This document shows positions 13,201 through 24,690 of a stretch of DNA of 64,000 nt, piece by piece. Where the stretch lies: contig NC_057827.1 of NCBI RefSeq assembly GCF_910594005.1, positions 6,076,001-6,140,000 on the forward strand, given 5' to 3'. Position 1 is the stretch's first letter. Each line of letters opens with the position of its first letter. The translations under genes and the position numbers were made by a program. Source of the DNA: Cervus elaphus (Eukaryota; Chordata; Mammalia; Artiodactyla; Cervidae). Under the pieces are notes generated by a model, which was not told where the DNA came from, ran no database searches, and saw only the letters and a list, made by a program, of their open reading frames with translations.

Positions 13201-14263
13201 ACATATAGGTAACAAATTATCCTAAACTTAGTAATATATAATACATTATTGTGCTATTTCTACAGATTCTGTGGGTGAAGATTTCTGAGAGTGCCAGAAT
13301 GTATGTGGAATCAACTGGGAAGACCTAGTCCGATGGTTGAGAGTGATTCAAACCACTCGAGTGTTCTGGATACTTCTTCACTCACATCTGGCACTGGTTT
13401 TAGATGACTTGGAAGGTGGGCTTAGCTAAAAGGCTTTTAACCATCACACAGTCAGGTTCTCACTTGAATCATAAAAATAAGTGTTTGAAGTGGTGGCCTT
13501 TTTTGGTCTAGTTTCAGAGGTTATGTAGCATCATTTCTGCCATATTCTGTTGGCTAACCTTGTCATATGGCCAACCAGAATTTCATAGCATGGTGGGATA
13601 GTGTCAAGGTGACTGCAGGCACAGATAGCTTGTAAGACCAGATGGAAGACATTACAATAGGTTAAGAGCTACAAATGTGGAGCTTCAGTAGTTTTTTTGT
13701 TTTTGAAGGGGTCCTTGATTTTCAGAATTCCACTTTTCTCACACTGAGAAGAGATAATTTTTGGCAAATATCTTACTCATTGCCTGACATAAAGTCATAC
13801 TGAATTGTTTTGTGGTTTGGGGAGTTAATTAGGCAAAAGATAAGAAATTAGGGAAAAGGTACATGATTTTTGGATTAAGTCACTTGGGAAATGCAAAATG
13901 GAAAAGATTCAGGTCCAGTATGATACCAAAATGTAGAATCTTAGAATTCCTGAAACTGTGGAACTATAGGAAGAATGAGAGGGGACAGCTGTTGATGAAG
14001 TCAGTAATGTAACAGATGCTGAATTCCTGCACTTGATACCCTAGGAGCTTTTCCTTCATTCCCCATTCTACCTTGCTGTAGGATTACTTCATGGAATGTG
14101 CTGGCAAGAACTGAATACTGACAACTTCCTTAAACATTCTTTCTCAGAGAGCCTTATTGCCCACCTGCTGTCCATGGGATAATCTTGAAAGTAAAAGTTT
14201 TACCTTTAATCAGAAAATGTTTCCTTTTTCCTCAGGGATAAATCATAACTAAAGAGAAGATTA
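10289..14263. other. AT-rich non-coding stretch
   Basis: About 4 kb without a recognisable gene or confident repeat. A 16-A run at 12,133-12,148 is followed by CAACAACAA. An 82-codon frame at 11,228-11,476 has no recognisable features. Confidence 0.4.
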
Positions 14264-14712
14264 CAGGCTTCCCTCATAGCTCAGTTGGTAAAGAATCTGC
14301 CTGCAGTGCTGGAGACCCCAGTTTGATTGCTGGGTCAGGAAGATTCACTGTAGAAGGGATAGGCTACCCCCTCCAGTATTCTTGGCCTTCCCTTGTGGCC
14401 CAGCTGGTAAAGAATCTGCCTGCACTGCAGGAGACGTGTGTTCGATACCTGGGCTGGGAAGATCCTCTGGAGAAAGGGATAGGCTACCCACTTAAGTATT
14501 CTTGGGCTTCCCTTGTGGCTCAGCTGGTAATGAATCCACCTGCAATGCAGGAGACCTGAGTTCAATCTCTGGGTTGGGAAGATCCTCTGGAGAGAGAGAG
14601 GCTACCCACTCCAGTATTCTGGCCTGGAGAATTCCATGGACTGTATAGTCCATGGGATCACAGAGTCAGACATGGCAGAGCCATTGTCCTTTCACTTTCT
14701 TTTCACTTTTTC
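14264..14712 (+). mobile_element. Bov-tA SINE with three tandem tRNA-like units
   Basis: Three consecutive tRNA(Glu)-like heads ('cttcccttgtggctcagctggtaa' type) begin near 14,266, 14,386 and 14,508, each followed by a 'cctgggttgggaagatcc..' segment. Only the last carries the full Bov-A body and tail. Near-perfect 13-bp target-site duplications flank the whole (aaagagaagatta at 14,251-14,263 and aaagacaagatta at 14,713-14,725), so the trimer moved as one unit. Confidence 0.9.
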
Positions 14713-14782
14713 AAAGACAAGATTAATGGTTTTTTGAGAGGTACCTGCTCAGCAATTTTGATAGGGCCTAGAGTAATGGATT

Positions 14783-15063
14783 TGGAGAAGGCAGTGGCAC
14801 CCCACTCCAGTACTCTTGCCTGGAAAATCCCATGGGCGGAGGAGCCTGGTAGGCTGCAGTCCATGGGGTCACTAAGAGTCAGACACGACTGAGTGACTTC
14901 ACTTTCACTTTTCACTGTCATGCATTGGAGAAGGAAATGGCAACCCACTCCAGTGTTCTTGCCTGGAGAATCCCAGGGATGGGGGAGCCTGGTGGGCTGC
15001 CATCTACGGGGTCGCACAGAGTCGGACACCACTGAAGTGACTTAGCAGTAGCAGCAGCAAAGA
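14783..15063 (+). mobile_element. BOV-A2 SINE
   Basis: Two Bov-A monomers in tandem ('ggagaaggcagtggcacccc' then 'ggagaaggaaatggcaaccc') end in an AGC-rich tail. An 8-bp duplication, aatggatt, flanks it at 14,775-14,782 and 15,064-15,071. A 109-codon minus-strand frame across it is a by-product of the SINE. Confidence 0.95.
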
Positions 15064-15112
15064 AATGGATTAGGAACTAAATGTTTTCCTAAGTTCCCTT
15101 GTAGCCTTTATA

Positions 15113-15235
15113 TCTTTTTTTTTTTTTTCCATTTATTTTTATTAGTTGGAGGCTAATTACTTTACAATATTGTAGTGGTTTTTGTCATACATTGACATGA
15201 ATCAGCCATGGATTTACATGTATTCCCCATCCTGA
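15113..15235 (-). mobile_element. L1-BT 3' end fragment
   Basis: A T-run and then the same reversed L1-BT 3' terminus as at 2,171, here extending further into 'gccatggatttacatgtattccc'. It is severely 5'-truncated. Confidence 0.85.
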
Positions 15236-18190
15236 TTAGTTACTATTTTTCTTATCAAATGGACTAAGCTTCTTGGATATTTTCATTGAAATGTTTAGGT
15301 ATTGGTATGTTTCTTATACAGAAAGTCATGTAGATTGCAGGATATCATGAGTGAGTGATCTGGAGATAAAAGAGTAATAAAAAGGAGACGTAGACAATGT
15401 GAGGAGAAAGTTCAAAGGATCAGTCCAGAAGATATAAGAAGCAAGATATAAGACTACCAATACCTGACTTTCTCATTGTTAAAAGAATTCCAAAGCAAAT
15501 TTTGATTCACCTGTTGTTTTTTCATATTTATTGCATTTCATTTTATGTAATGACGTGTGCTACTAACCTTTACCTATTTTTTTCCCCAGTGTGTCCTCTC
15601 AAGTGATGACAACATAGGAAAACTGATGCTGCTGATTCTGCCACCATCTTCCATAAAACCAAAAAATAATCTTCATAATGTATGGCAATTCCTCATTATT
15701 GTATTGCAACACACAGTCCCTGTAGATCAGAAAAACTGGCTGAGAAGGCTCAAATTTGAAAGTGACCCAAAGGGTAATTGGAGAGAATTGTAACCAGGCA
15801 TGTGGACTGTTTTCATTGTTGCTATTGGACTGAATCTCAGGAGCTTGAATGATGGAGACATTGTTACACAAAGAGGCCCAGGACCTTGTAATGTCAAAGC
15901 TTCATTTCAATGCTCCCAAAAGTATTAGTGCGTATATTTAAAATTTTCATTTATCACAGGGAAATTTAAAATTGATTAATAAAAAAAATCACAATTTTCA
16001 AGATTTCAAAGGATATGGAAAATTTTAAGTGTAACATTTTACTTTTTAAATGCTGTTTTTCCTCCTCTGATTCTGCCACCTCTGTCTGTGTTACCTAATT
16101 ATTGTTGAAATTTGGTGCACATCGTGTGGGTTTATTGATCAGTTAACACAGCATTTTAGGGGATCTGTATATACTAGCTATAAATTTTTCTAATCAGTAA
16201 ACATTGTTTATATATAAATTGCAAATTTATCCAACTAATTTGTTGAGATAATTCCAGTGAAACTGTGAAGACTGAGGATACCCAACATTTATAGTTTCGA
16301 GTCCAAAGTAAAATAGATTTTCCTCTATTATGTAGACAGGATTTCATCAATCTTATCTACAAGTGTTTATGTGGATATATTTGCTAAAACTGTATAAATG
16401 TTACATTTTTATTCTTTGGCAAGATGATGTTACAAAGAAATTGGCCTTTTCTTCTGTTAACTGTTCAGTTCTGTCATCTCATATTTGCTTAGTCCTTACC
16501 AATCTCTTGCGTTATTTCATTTTGCTCTGTTTTTTTTTTTCCTTTCATTTTCCTTGCTACATCATTGTCTTAGTGTAGTGCAAATGAAATACCATATTTT
16601 ATTGCTGTCAATTTTCTGTGGTGTTTTGTATTTTGGTTGTGTATTAAAATATAATCATGCTATGTTTTATACCTTTTGAGTTTTGTGTTTTTCTTTAAAA
16701 CATGTTTGTATTAGTATCATTTCTTCTCTTGTTTTTTTTCCTCAGATGTTTTGCCATTTTATTTCTCTTTCCTTTTATCCTTACTGTGGTTTTACATATT
16801 CAAATTGTTTACCTCGACTTAGGTAGTTACCACTCATCTTCACTTCTGCCATAATCATAGAAATTCTGACATATAATTGATTGAATTTCTATTTATTTGT
16901 CTGCCTTACTTTCTATTGTTATTTTAAAATTACTGATGAATCTTTTCTATTCCATTGAGCTCTATCTCATTTCTGTTCTTTTTCAGAATATTCCTTGTCT
17001 ACACTTGCATTTTTTCTCTCAGTTGATGCTTAAAATTACATTGCAAGTTGGAAAAAATAATGCAGTTTTTATTTCATTTGTTACAATTTAATAGATTAAT
17101 TAGGAGACTAGACCTCTTTAAAATTGAGAGTTCCTGGCAAACCACAAGGTATGTCTTTCTATTTTTCTAATCAAATTGTTATGTTGGAATACTGCTAGTT
17201 TAGCTTTCTTTTTAAAATTCATTCCCAAGCATTTCATAGTTTTGTTAATGTAGTGATGGGGATTACATAACTAGTTTTTTTCATGTTAATATATGTAAAT
17301 CAGCTTTCATATTTTTCAAATACAATTTCATTGAAACTCTATGATTTTCTTTATGTACTTAAGTACTTATGGGTCATCTTAGGAACTTTTTCTCCTTTAA
17401 GAAATTTTCATCACATTTGGTGACAGGTTTAATAAAATGTCTTGTTTTCAAGTTGATCATACTTGCCATTTTAATTATTGATTAATTAAGATAAAATAAC
17501 TGAATTTTTCTAAAAATGAATATTTTTGTATCCAATGAATATGTGAACTACAATTTGTTTATTTTTATATTATCTCTCCCCTATTAGAGCCATCATTATT
17601 TTATTGACACTTTCTGAGAAGATAGTCCTAAACACAGAACTTTATTTTGTGCTTGCTTTACTAGCTCTGTCAAAACTGTTTTGAATGTTTTTTCACTGGA
17701 CTGGAAACAGGAAATATTAGCCTTATTTCATTTTTAATTCTATTAAAATTTTTTATAGACTTTATTCCTCCACGAATGTTGCAAGGTACTACATAGGCTT
17801 TTGTTGTTGTTCATTTGTGTTTTTAATATTTTCCAACTACTTATGTAAACATCTTTCATTTGCAGTATACAGTTATATAAAACAGGAAATGTCTATTGAT
17901 GTGCTGTTATCAACTGATAATTTTATACATCTAAAGTGGTATCCAACATTGCATGTAGTTGTCAAAGTCTGCTTGATTTCTTATTTGGGACGGCTGTTCA
18001 GTTTGCTTTGATTTTCTTGATTTTTAACACTTGGAGAATCTACAAAATACCTGAACCACGCACATCTCTCTGTATGAGTTTGTGTGCTTTTTTTTTTCCT
18101 TTGAGTTTGAAATTATACACTTTTGTCACAATTACTACAGAAGTAATGTAGTTCTCAGTTTATCACTAGGGATCACATAATGTTGACAGT
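15236..18190. other. AT-rich stretch, possible very old L1
   Basis: No gene is seen. Around 17,060-17,330 phrases such as 'cattcccaagcatttcatag' recall reversed ORF2 of ancient L1s, but similarity is too weak for a firm call. The 78- and 90-codon frames near 15,557-15,871 lie on opposite strands of the same stretch and look fortuitous. Confidence 0.35.
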
Positions 18191-18392
18191 GGGCTTCCCT
18201 TGTGGCTCAGTGGTAAAGAATCCGCCTGCCAAGCAGGAGACTTGGGTTGAATTCCTGGGTCTGAAAGACCGCCTGGAGGAGGGCATGGCACCCCACTCCA
18301 GTATTCTTGCTGAGGAAGTCCGATGGACAGGAGCCTGGGGGGCTACAGTCCATGGAGTCATAAGTGAGTCCCGACGTTCTAACCAACAACAT
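18191..18392 (+). mobile_element. Bov-tA SINE
   Basis: Starts with the tRNA-like head 'gggcttcccttgtggctcag' and continues through the Bov-A body. An 11-bp duplication with one mismatch flanks it (atgttgacagt at 18,180-18,190, atgttgatagt at 18,393-18,403). Confidence 0.95.
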
Positions 18393-18570
18393 ATGTTGAT
18401 AGTGCCTTATGACTAGTGATGTAGCTTTGCTTACTTAGTATTGTAATTAATAAGTATCTTTTGTAAAAGATAATGTCAGTACTCTTATCATACTTTGATA
18501 TGCTAATTTTAGTGTATTGAAGTTTCTTGTCAAATCACAATTTTAAGAAAATCTTTCAAGTCTACATTTT

Positions 18571-19226
18571 ATTTTTATTTTTTAAATTTATTTATTTTAA
18601 TTGGAGGCTAACTACTTTACAGTATTATAGTGGTTTTTGCCATACGTTGACATGAATCAGCCATGGGTGTACATGTGTTCCCCATCCAGAACCCCCCTCC
18701 CACCTCCCTCCCCATCCCATCCCTCAGGTCATCCCAGTGCACCAGCCCTGGACCAGCGATCCACTTCACATATGATAATATACGATCCACTTCACATATG
18801 ATAATATACACGTTTCAACGCTACCCTCTCAAATCATCCCACCCTCACCTTCTCCCAGAGTCCAAAAGACTGTTCTTTACATCTCTGTGTCTTGCTGTCT
18901 CGCATATAGGGTCATTGCTGCCATATTTCTAAATTCCATATATATGTGTTAGTATACTGTATTAATGCTTTTCTTTCTGACTTACTTCACTCTGTATAGT
19001 AGGCTCCAGTTTCATCCACCTCATTAGAACTGATTCAAATGCATTCTTTTTAATAGCTTAGTAATATTTCATTGTGTATACATACCACAGCTTTCTTATC
19101 CATTCATCTGCCAATGGACATCTAGGTTGCTTCCATATCCTGGCTATTGTAAACAGTGCTGCGATGAACATAGGGGTACACGTGTCTCTTTCAATTCTGA
19201 TTTCCTCGGTGCCTGCATTTTATTAT
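18571..19226 (-). mobile_element. L1-BT 3' UTR fragment
   Basis: The reversed 3' terminus of L1-BT starts after a T-rich edge and extends about 650 bp, including 'ccccatccagaaccccc' and 'ttcatccacctcattagaac'. It contains a perfect local tandem duplication of 26 bp at 18,758-18,809. No coding part is present. Confidence 0.9.
18758..18809. repeat. 26-bp perfect tandem duplication
   Basis: The 26-bp unit beginning gatccacttcacatatgata occurs twice head to tail inside the L1-BT 3' UTR. Identity between copies indicates a recent event, such as replication slippage. Confidence 0.9.
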
Positions 19227-19800
19227 ATGAAGTTGTCCAATTGGGAGTTGTCCACTCTCCCCCATTCAGTTTTTCAGTTATTCATTTCAGTGTAGACTCA
19301 TGGATATTTTCTTTACTCTATAGATAAAGATGGATATCCACTACATTACTTTTTTTTTTCTGAATTATCCCACATTTGGCCTCTGTCTTTTCAACATGTC
19401 CCTATCCTTTCTCCAGTAACTGTATACAGGTTCATTTTGTTCTTATCTTAACCCCAGTTGTGAAACCCACCATTTCTCCTAGGATCCCTGGTTCCTTAAG
19501 GGAAATAAGATTTGAAAAGCAAGATATGTATCAGAATTTCATTTTTCTTTTTATAGCTTTCTATGTGTAAACCACATTTTTTCTGTTGATGAACACTTGG
19601 GTATTTCCGCTCTTTTACTTTGAATAACAGGGCTAATGGCTATCCACATTGAATAATGATTCTATGAACACTGGTATAGAAATGTCTGAGACTCTGTTTT
19701 CATATCTTTTAGGTAGATACTTAGAACTAAAGTTGCTAGGAGTCATGGTAATTCCCTGTGTAGGTTTTTGAGAACTATCCAGTTTTTGTTATGAAAAGTT
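19227..19800 (-). mobile_element. Old L1M 3' part, diverged
   Basis: Phrases such as 'cagtgtagactcatggatat', 'tgttgatgaacacttgggta' and 'atgaacactggtatagaa' correspond to reversed 3' regions of ancient L1 elements. The younger L1-BT fragment abuts it on the left. Boundaries are approximate. Confidence 0.5.
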
Positions 19801-20291
19801 TCAAAGACAGAAGAGAGCATAATAAACTTTCACATATTTAGCAACTAGAACTAATAGTTATCAGAACTTTGCCATATTTTGAAAATTAGAAATACAGCAA
19901 TACTTTGGTCCTATATTTGTATGTGTACAGATCACATTTTAAATAACTACAATTTCATATCCCTAGTATTAACTAGAATCCCTAAATATATCTTAGAATA
20001 AATCCCCATGTAAATTTGTTAGTTGTTCCAAAGATATCTATGATAGTTGGAAGAAATCTGAATCCAAGCTGGGAATGCATTTTTATCTAGGCTACTTTTA
20101 TCTTGGTTTGGCAAATGTATTAATTTATTTATCACGTGCTTAATTTCTTAATTTATTTTAATATAGGATATTTCCCTTTTTATGTGTATGTTAAATGCTT
20201 TTAATATTTGATCTGTTTAAATTTATTTCATTTTGGAGGAATTTGATTCTCTTGTTTTTTACATTCTTAATGATTTTACTCATTAGTTTTT

Positions 20292-20524
20292 GGGCTTTCC
20301 AGGTGGTGCTAGTGATAAAGAATTTGTCTGTCAGTGTGGGAGACATAAGAGACACAGGTTCAATCCCTGGGTTGGGAAAATCCTCTGGAGGAGGAAATGG
20401 CAACCCACTCCAGTATACTTGCCTGGAGAATCCCATGGACAGAGGAGCGTGTTGGGCTACAGTCCATAAGGTCACAAAGAGTTGAGTATGACTGAAGCGA
20501 CTTGGCACACAAGCATCCATGCGC
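20292..20524 (+). mobile_element. Bov-tA SINE
   Basis: A tRNA-like head with 'gggctttccaggtggtgcta' precedes the Bov-A body. An 8-bp duplication, tagttttt, flanks it at 20,284-20,291 and 20,525-20,532. Open frames of 96 and 109 codons on the two strands are SINE by-products. Confidence 0.95.
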
Positions 20525-20756
20525 TAGTTTTTAGTGTATTGAATGCATTGTGGTGAGTTAATTGGTTTAGATTATTTCTACCTTGAGATTTTGTATTGTC
20601 TCTATCTCATATATTCTCTTTCCCATTCTGTGTGTGTGTATATACATATGTATATAGACTATATAAATACCTTTATGAATAATATATGATTTATGTTTAT
20701 ATAGGTTATTAAAGAAGTACAGTTACATATTTGTAACTATGTTAGTGTTGGTAGGT

Positions 20757-21024
20757 GGAGAAGGCAATGGCACCCCACTCCAGTACTCTTGCCTGGAAAA
20801 TTCCATGGATGGGGGAACCTGGTAGGTTCCACGGGGTTGCTAAGAGTCAGACATGACTGAGCGACTTCACTTTCACTTTTTACTGTCATGCATTTGAGAA
20901 GGAAATGGCAACTCACTCCAGTGTTCTTGCCTGGAGAACCCCAGGGTCGGGGGAGCCTGGTGGGCTGCTGTCTATGGGATCACACAGAGTCAGACACAAC
21001 TGAAGTGACTTAGAGCAGCAGCAG
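20757..21024 (+). mobile_element. BOV-A2 SINE
   Basis: A dimer of Bov-A monomers, each starting 'ggagaaggcaatggcacccc'/'gagaaggaaatggcaactc', ending in an AGC-rich tail. A short agtgttg-type duplication is visible on both sides. Confidence 0.93.
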
Positions 21025-23199
21025 TGTTGCTATGAAAGATGTGTATTGTCCAGTGTAGGATTCTAAGTAGCTGTATAAGCTTCTAAGAGATCTATATCTC
21101 TATCATTCTGTTAAACATGATTTTAGTCTTACTAAGTTGACATGCTGTTGATTAGTTGCTGACCTTTATTCTTTTTTTGTTTTATTTCATGTAGGAAGTT
21201 TGACAATGTTTTCAGTTTTCTGTGAACTCTTGGCTAATGGAATGTCTTAAAATATGCCCCAGATGAGACTCTGATAATGCATCTTCCATTTTTCCATCTT
21301 TTCATTCAAAAAATAACATCTGAGATTTAGTTTTATTTTTTCTGAATGTATTTTGTTACCTCAAGATTTGGGGACACTAACATTTTTAAGATATACCATC
21401 ATACTACATCTAGAAAAATATAAAATGTAATTATTCCTTATATCATAGTGGGATACCTAGTCCCACCTATGAAATATTTCTTGATAAAAATTCTTATTTA
21501 AACTTATTTTATGTTTTTAAAATTGTTGTATTGTTCAACTCCACAATTGAAGAATTATGCCTTTTGTTTCTTTTGGTTTGTTAATCATGGTTCTACAGCA
21601 ACCCTGGATTTTTAAGATTTTCATGTCATTTCTCTTTGGAGGCAGTCAGGCCATTTTCCCTTCAAACTTTTGAACTTTTGTATTCTTGACATGGTACCTC
21701 TGGTGGTATTTGCTATTTTCATTTTTCTGTGGCATTTAGATTTTAAATGCCTTATCAGACTGGTTTTATTCATTCCTTAATGATGTATTTTAGAAATGTT
21801 TCTAATTGCAACACACCACAATTCATTATAAGGATATTATTACATCATAGTGTTTGTATATCTTTCTATAATGTGAAGAATCTTTTGGTATTTAATTTTG
21901 GCATCAGCTGCTCAGTTAAAAAATCATGGCCTTATTCATTATTTCATTAATAGTTGCACATTGCTCTAAGTTAAAAAGAATTTCTTGATTTAAATAGGAG
22001 CTTTCTACAACTATGTTGATTCTTAATTCAGCTGAAAACAAAAGATGAATCCTTGGTTATTTCCATTTCATTATCAGTGTAAAATAACTAGCAAGTCTCC
22101 AAAGGTGGTTAGTATAAATTCATGTACTGTAGTCTAAAGACAGAAAGAACTGCAAATAAACTTGAGTATTTAACAGTTGTATTGCTAATATTATATTGCT
22201 GATACTGTGTTAGGAATCTTGTGTACACATAGAGATGTAAGAGAATTCTGAGTATTCAAATGTGTATTCATTCTACAGAATTCACTTGTGTAGCTTATAA
22301 TTAGGATATTTTTCCTTCACCTTTATAAAATTCATTTTTATTCTATTTAGATTTATATAGCAAATAATGCTTGGTTTTTATTTACCTTTTAAATGCTTTA
22401 TTTACCTTTTTGTGTTTCCTTTCCACTTTACAAAGTGTTTTATTATGTTCCATTTGTTACATTCTTTTCACTATCTAATTTTGGAATGATGCACAGTATT
22501 GTCTTCATCTAGCTCATATACTTTAAAATAGTCTAAATATATGTTTAATGTTCAAACCATTTATGAGTATGTTACTTTTGACACTTTTTGCTTGAAGGTT
22601 GAATATAATAAAATGTTCTGTCTTACCACACAGAAAAATGAGGTGACTTGGCAGCAGTCCTATAAAGGACAGCTATGTGAGGTTTCCATTTTAGCTTACT
22701 ATTGGCCCAGAGCTGAACTTAAATTTATCAGTAACTTGCTTCCAAATGTACAGCTACAGACCAAGGACAAGGCAACTGCAATAAGAACTACAAAATGCAA
22801 AGTGTTGAATGTGAGACATATAGCAATCATTGTTCTTTAGAAATTTTAAAATTGCACTGGGAAGATCCTGTGAGTACCCTCAGTCTTGGGCGGGTGAAGC
22901 ATGTTTAAGTCTTGAGAGATACTCATTTGTTCTTTGTGATCCTGTCTTGGTCTCTGCCACACTGTTCCACTACTGTTATCCTGCTTATTTATTTCTGTGA
23001 TAGGCAATGTGACAAATACTGTACTGCTTTCTGTACTCTGAGAGGAAGTTTCTTGGATAGTATAACTCACTGTAAAATGTAGCATGCCAGTGTTGCTTAT
23101 TTTCCAAGTGTTTACACATTTTCCTGTTGTCTTTCTGTGTTGATTTCTCATTTGAATCCACTGTCAGAGAATATACCCTTTCTGGTTTCTTTTATTTTA
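21025..23199. other. AT-rich non-coding stretch
   Basis: No recognisable gene. A 99-codon + frame (22,541-22,840) and a 101-codon minus frame (22,846-23,151) are the longest here. Neither has domains or motifs that I recognise. Confidence 0.35.
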
Positions 23200-23400
23200 A
23201 ATTTGTTTAGATTTGCTTGTTTTATGGCTTGAGCTGTGGCCTATCTTGGTATATGTTCCTTGGGGAAATCTATGTTTTCATGGAGCACTCTGTTGATTAT
23301 GTTGTTCAGTTTTGTATATTCTAGCTGATTTTTAGCATAGTAGCCTATTAGTTGCTCAAAGTGGGCCATGTAAGTCTCCCAACTTGTGGATATACATGAG
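23200..23400 (-). mobile_element. Ancient L1 ORF2 fragment
   Basis: 'ggcctatcttggtatatgtt', 'gttgttcagttttgtatat' and 'aagtctcccaac' in this order match the reversed ORF2 3' half of ancient L1s. Heavily decayed. Confidence 0.5.
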
Positions 23401-23739
23401 CATTTCTGTACTAGTTTGTTTCAAAAATCGGTTCATATTACACATAGGCTGCATCATATTCTTCCCATCCAGCAATACCTCGTGAAAATCTCTTCCAGTC
23501 AATCATAATAAAACTCTTAACTTTTTAAAGAAAAAGCAGCATACCTGAAATGTGTCATGTGTAGAAGACTTCAGTAGGTTGTGTGCAATTCTCCTTCATC
23601 TCTTACCTGTACTGATCATATAATCAAGTGTTAAAGTAGAGCTGCTGCAAAAGGAGAATATCCTGGAAGACTAAACCGTAGCATGAAAAGTAATTGTTTT
23701 GTTAAGGCTGTGAGACTTTGAAATTTCTTTGAGTTTGAC

Positions 23740-24690
23740 TAATATAGATGGATAAATTGCAGAAAGGAATTCAAGACTTGGTGCATAGAATGGTATTCAA
23801 GAATTTTTGCATGAGTGCATAGAATGGAGAGTTGGATTGATGGTTTAAAACTTGGTTGTATGAGTGGATAAATGGAAAGAAGGATGTAATGATGAGATTT
23901 TATACATAATCAAGCTTATGTAGATTTAATAATTAGTAGGTGAAAGAATGCAAGATTGGAAAGAAAGAGGAGTGGGAGAGATAGATGCAATAATCTATTG
24001 CTTTATGGGATTTAGGGTACAGTAATGGATTGCTAAGTCACTTCAGTCATGTCCGACTCTGTGCGACCCCGTCCCTGGGATTCTCCAGGCAAGAACACTG
24101 GAGTGGGTTTCCATTTCCTTCTCCAATGCATAAAAGTGAAAAGTGAAAGTGAAGTCGCTCAGTCATGTCTGACTCTTCGCAACCCCATGGACTGCAGCCT
24201 ACCAGGCTCCTCCATCCATGGGATTTTCCAGGCAAGAGTACTGGAGTGAGGTGCCATTGCCTTCTCCGAAAGTAATGGATAAATGATGCAAATTTGACTG
24301 AAGGTAAGACTGGATGAAAACTAGAATATATATGGATGGATGACTGGGTGTAAGAATCAATGTTTTAGAAACAAGCAGTTGTATATATGAATTGATGGAC
24401 TTAATATTCAGTGAAAGTGTAGATAGATACCTAGACATTAGAATTTAATTAGATTCCAGAATGGAATGTTAGATGTAGAGATAATATGGGTGTTTAGATT
24501 GTTAGGTGCAGATGTGTCTGGCTAGAATAATGGATGAATATAGGAATCAGTGCATATAGATGGACTGATTGCCTGAGCATCACTGATGGTTTCAGGGTGG
24601 CCTTCTGAATGGATTGATGCATGGATAGATTGGTTTAAGAAAGGACAGTGGAAGAAGTTTTACTATTGAAATAATAGACCGATACGGTAA
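23740..24690. repeat. Decayed GGAT/GATG-rich minisatellite
   Basis: About 0.95 kb rich in 'atggat', 'tggatgga', 'gaatggat' and 'ggataaatg' words at irregular spacing, consistent with an old tetranucleotide or minisatellite tract that has decayed. A BOV-A2 SINE interrupts it at 24,031-24,270. No clear higher-order unit remains. Confidence 0.5.
24031..24270 (-). mobile_element. BOV-A2 SINE, minus strand
   Basis: A reversed dimeric Bov-A element. A perfect 10-bp duplication, agtaatggat, flanks it at 24,021-24,030 and 24,271-24,280, giving exact limits and showing insertion into the GGAT-rich tract. Confidence 0.97.

Noticed and set aside
13992..14021. TTGATGA followed 20 nt later by CTGA
   Set aside because: No C', no terminal D box and no stem. 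Chance co-occurrence.
15603..15650. GTGATGA with CTGA 13 nt downstream
   Set aside because: Guide spacing is too short and no second box pair or terminal stem is visible.
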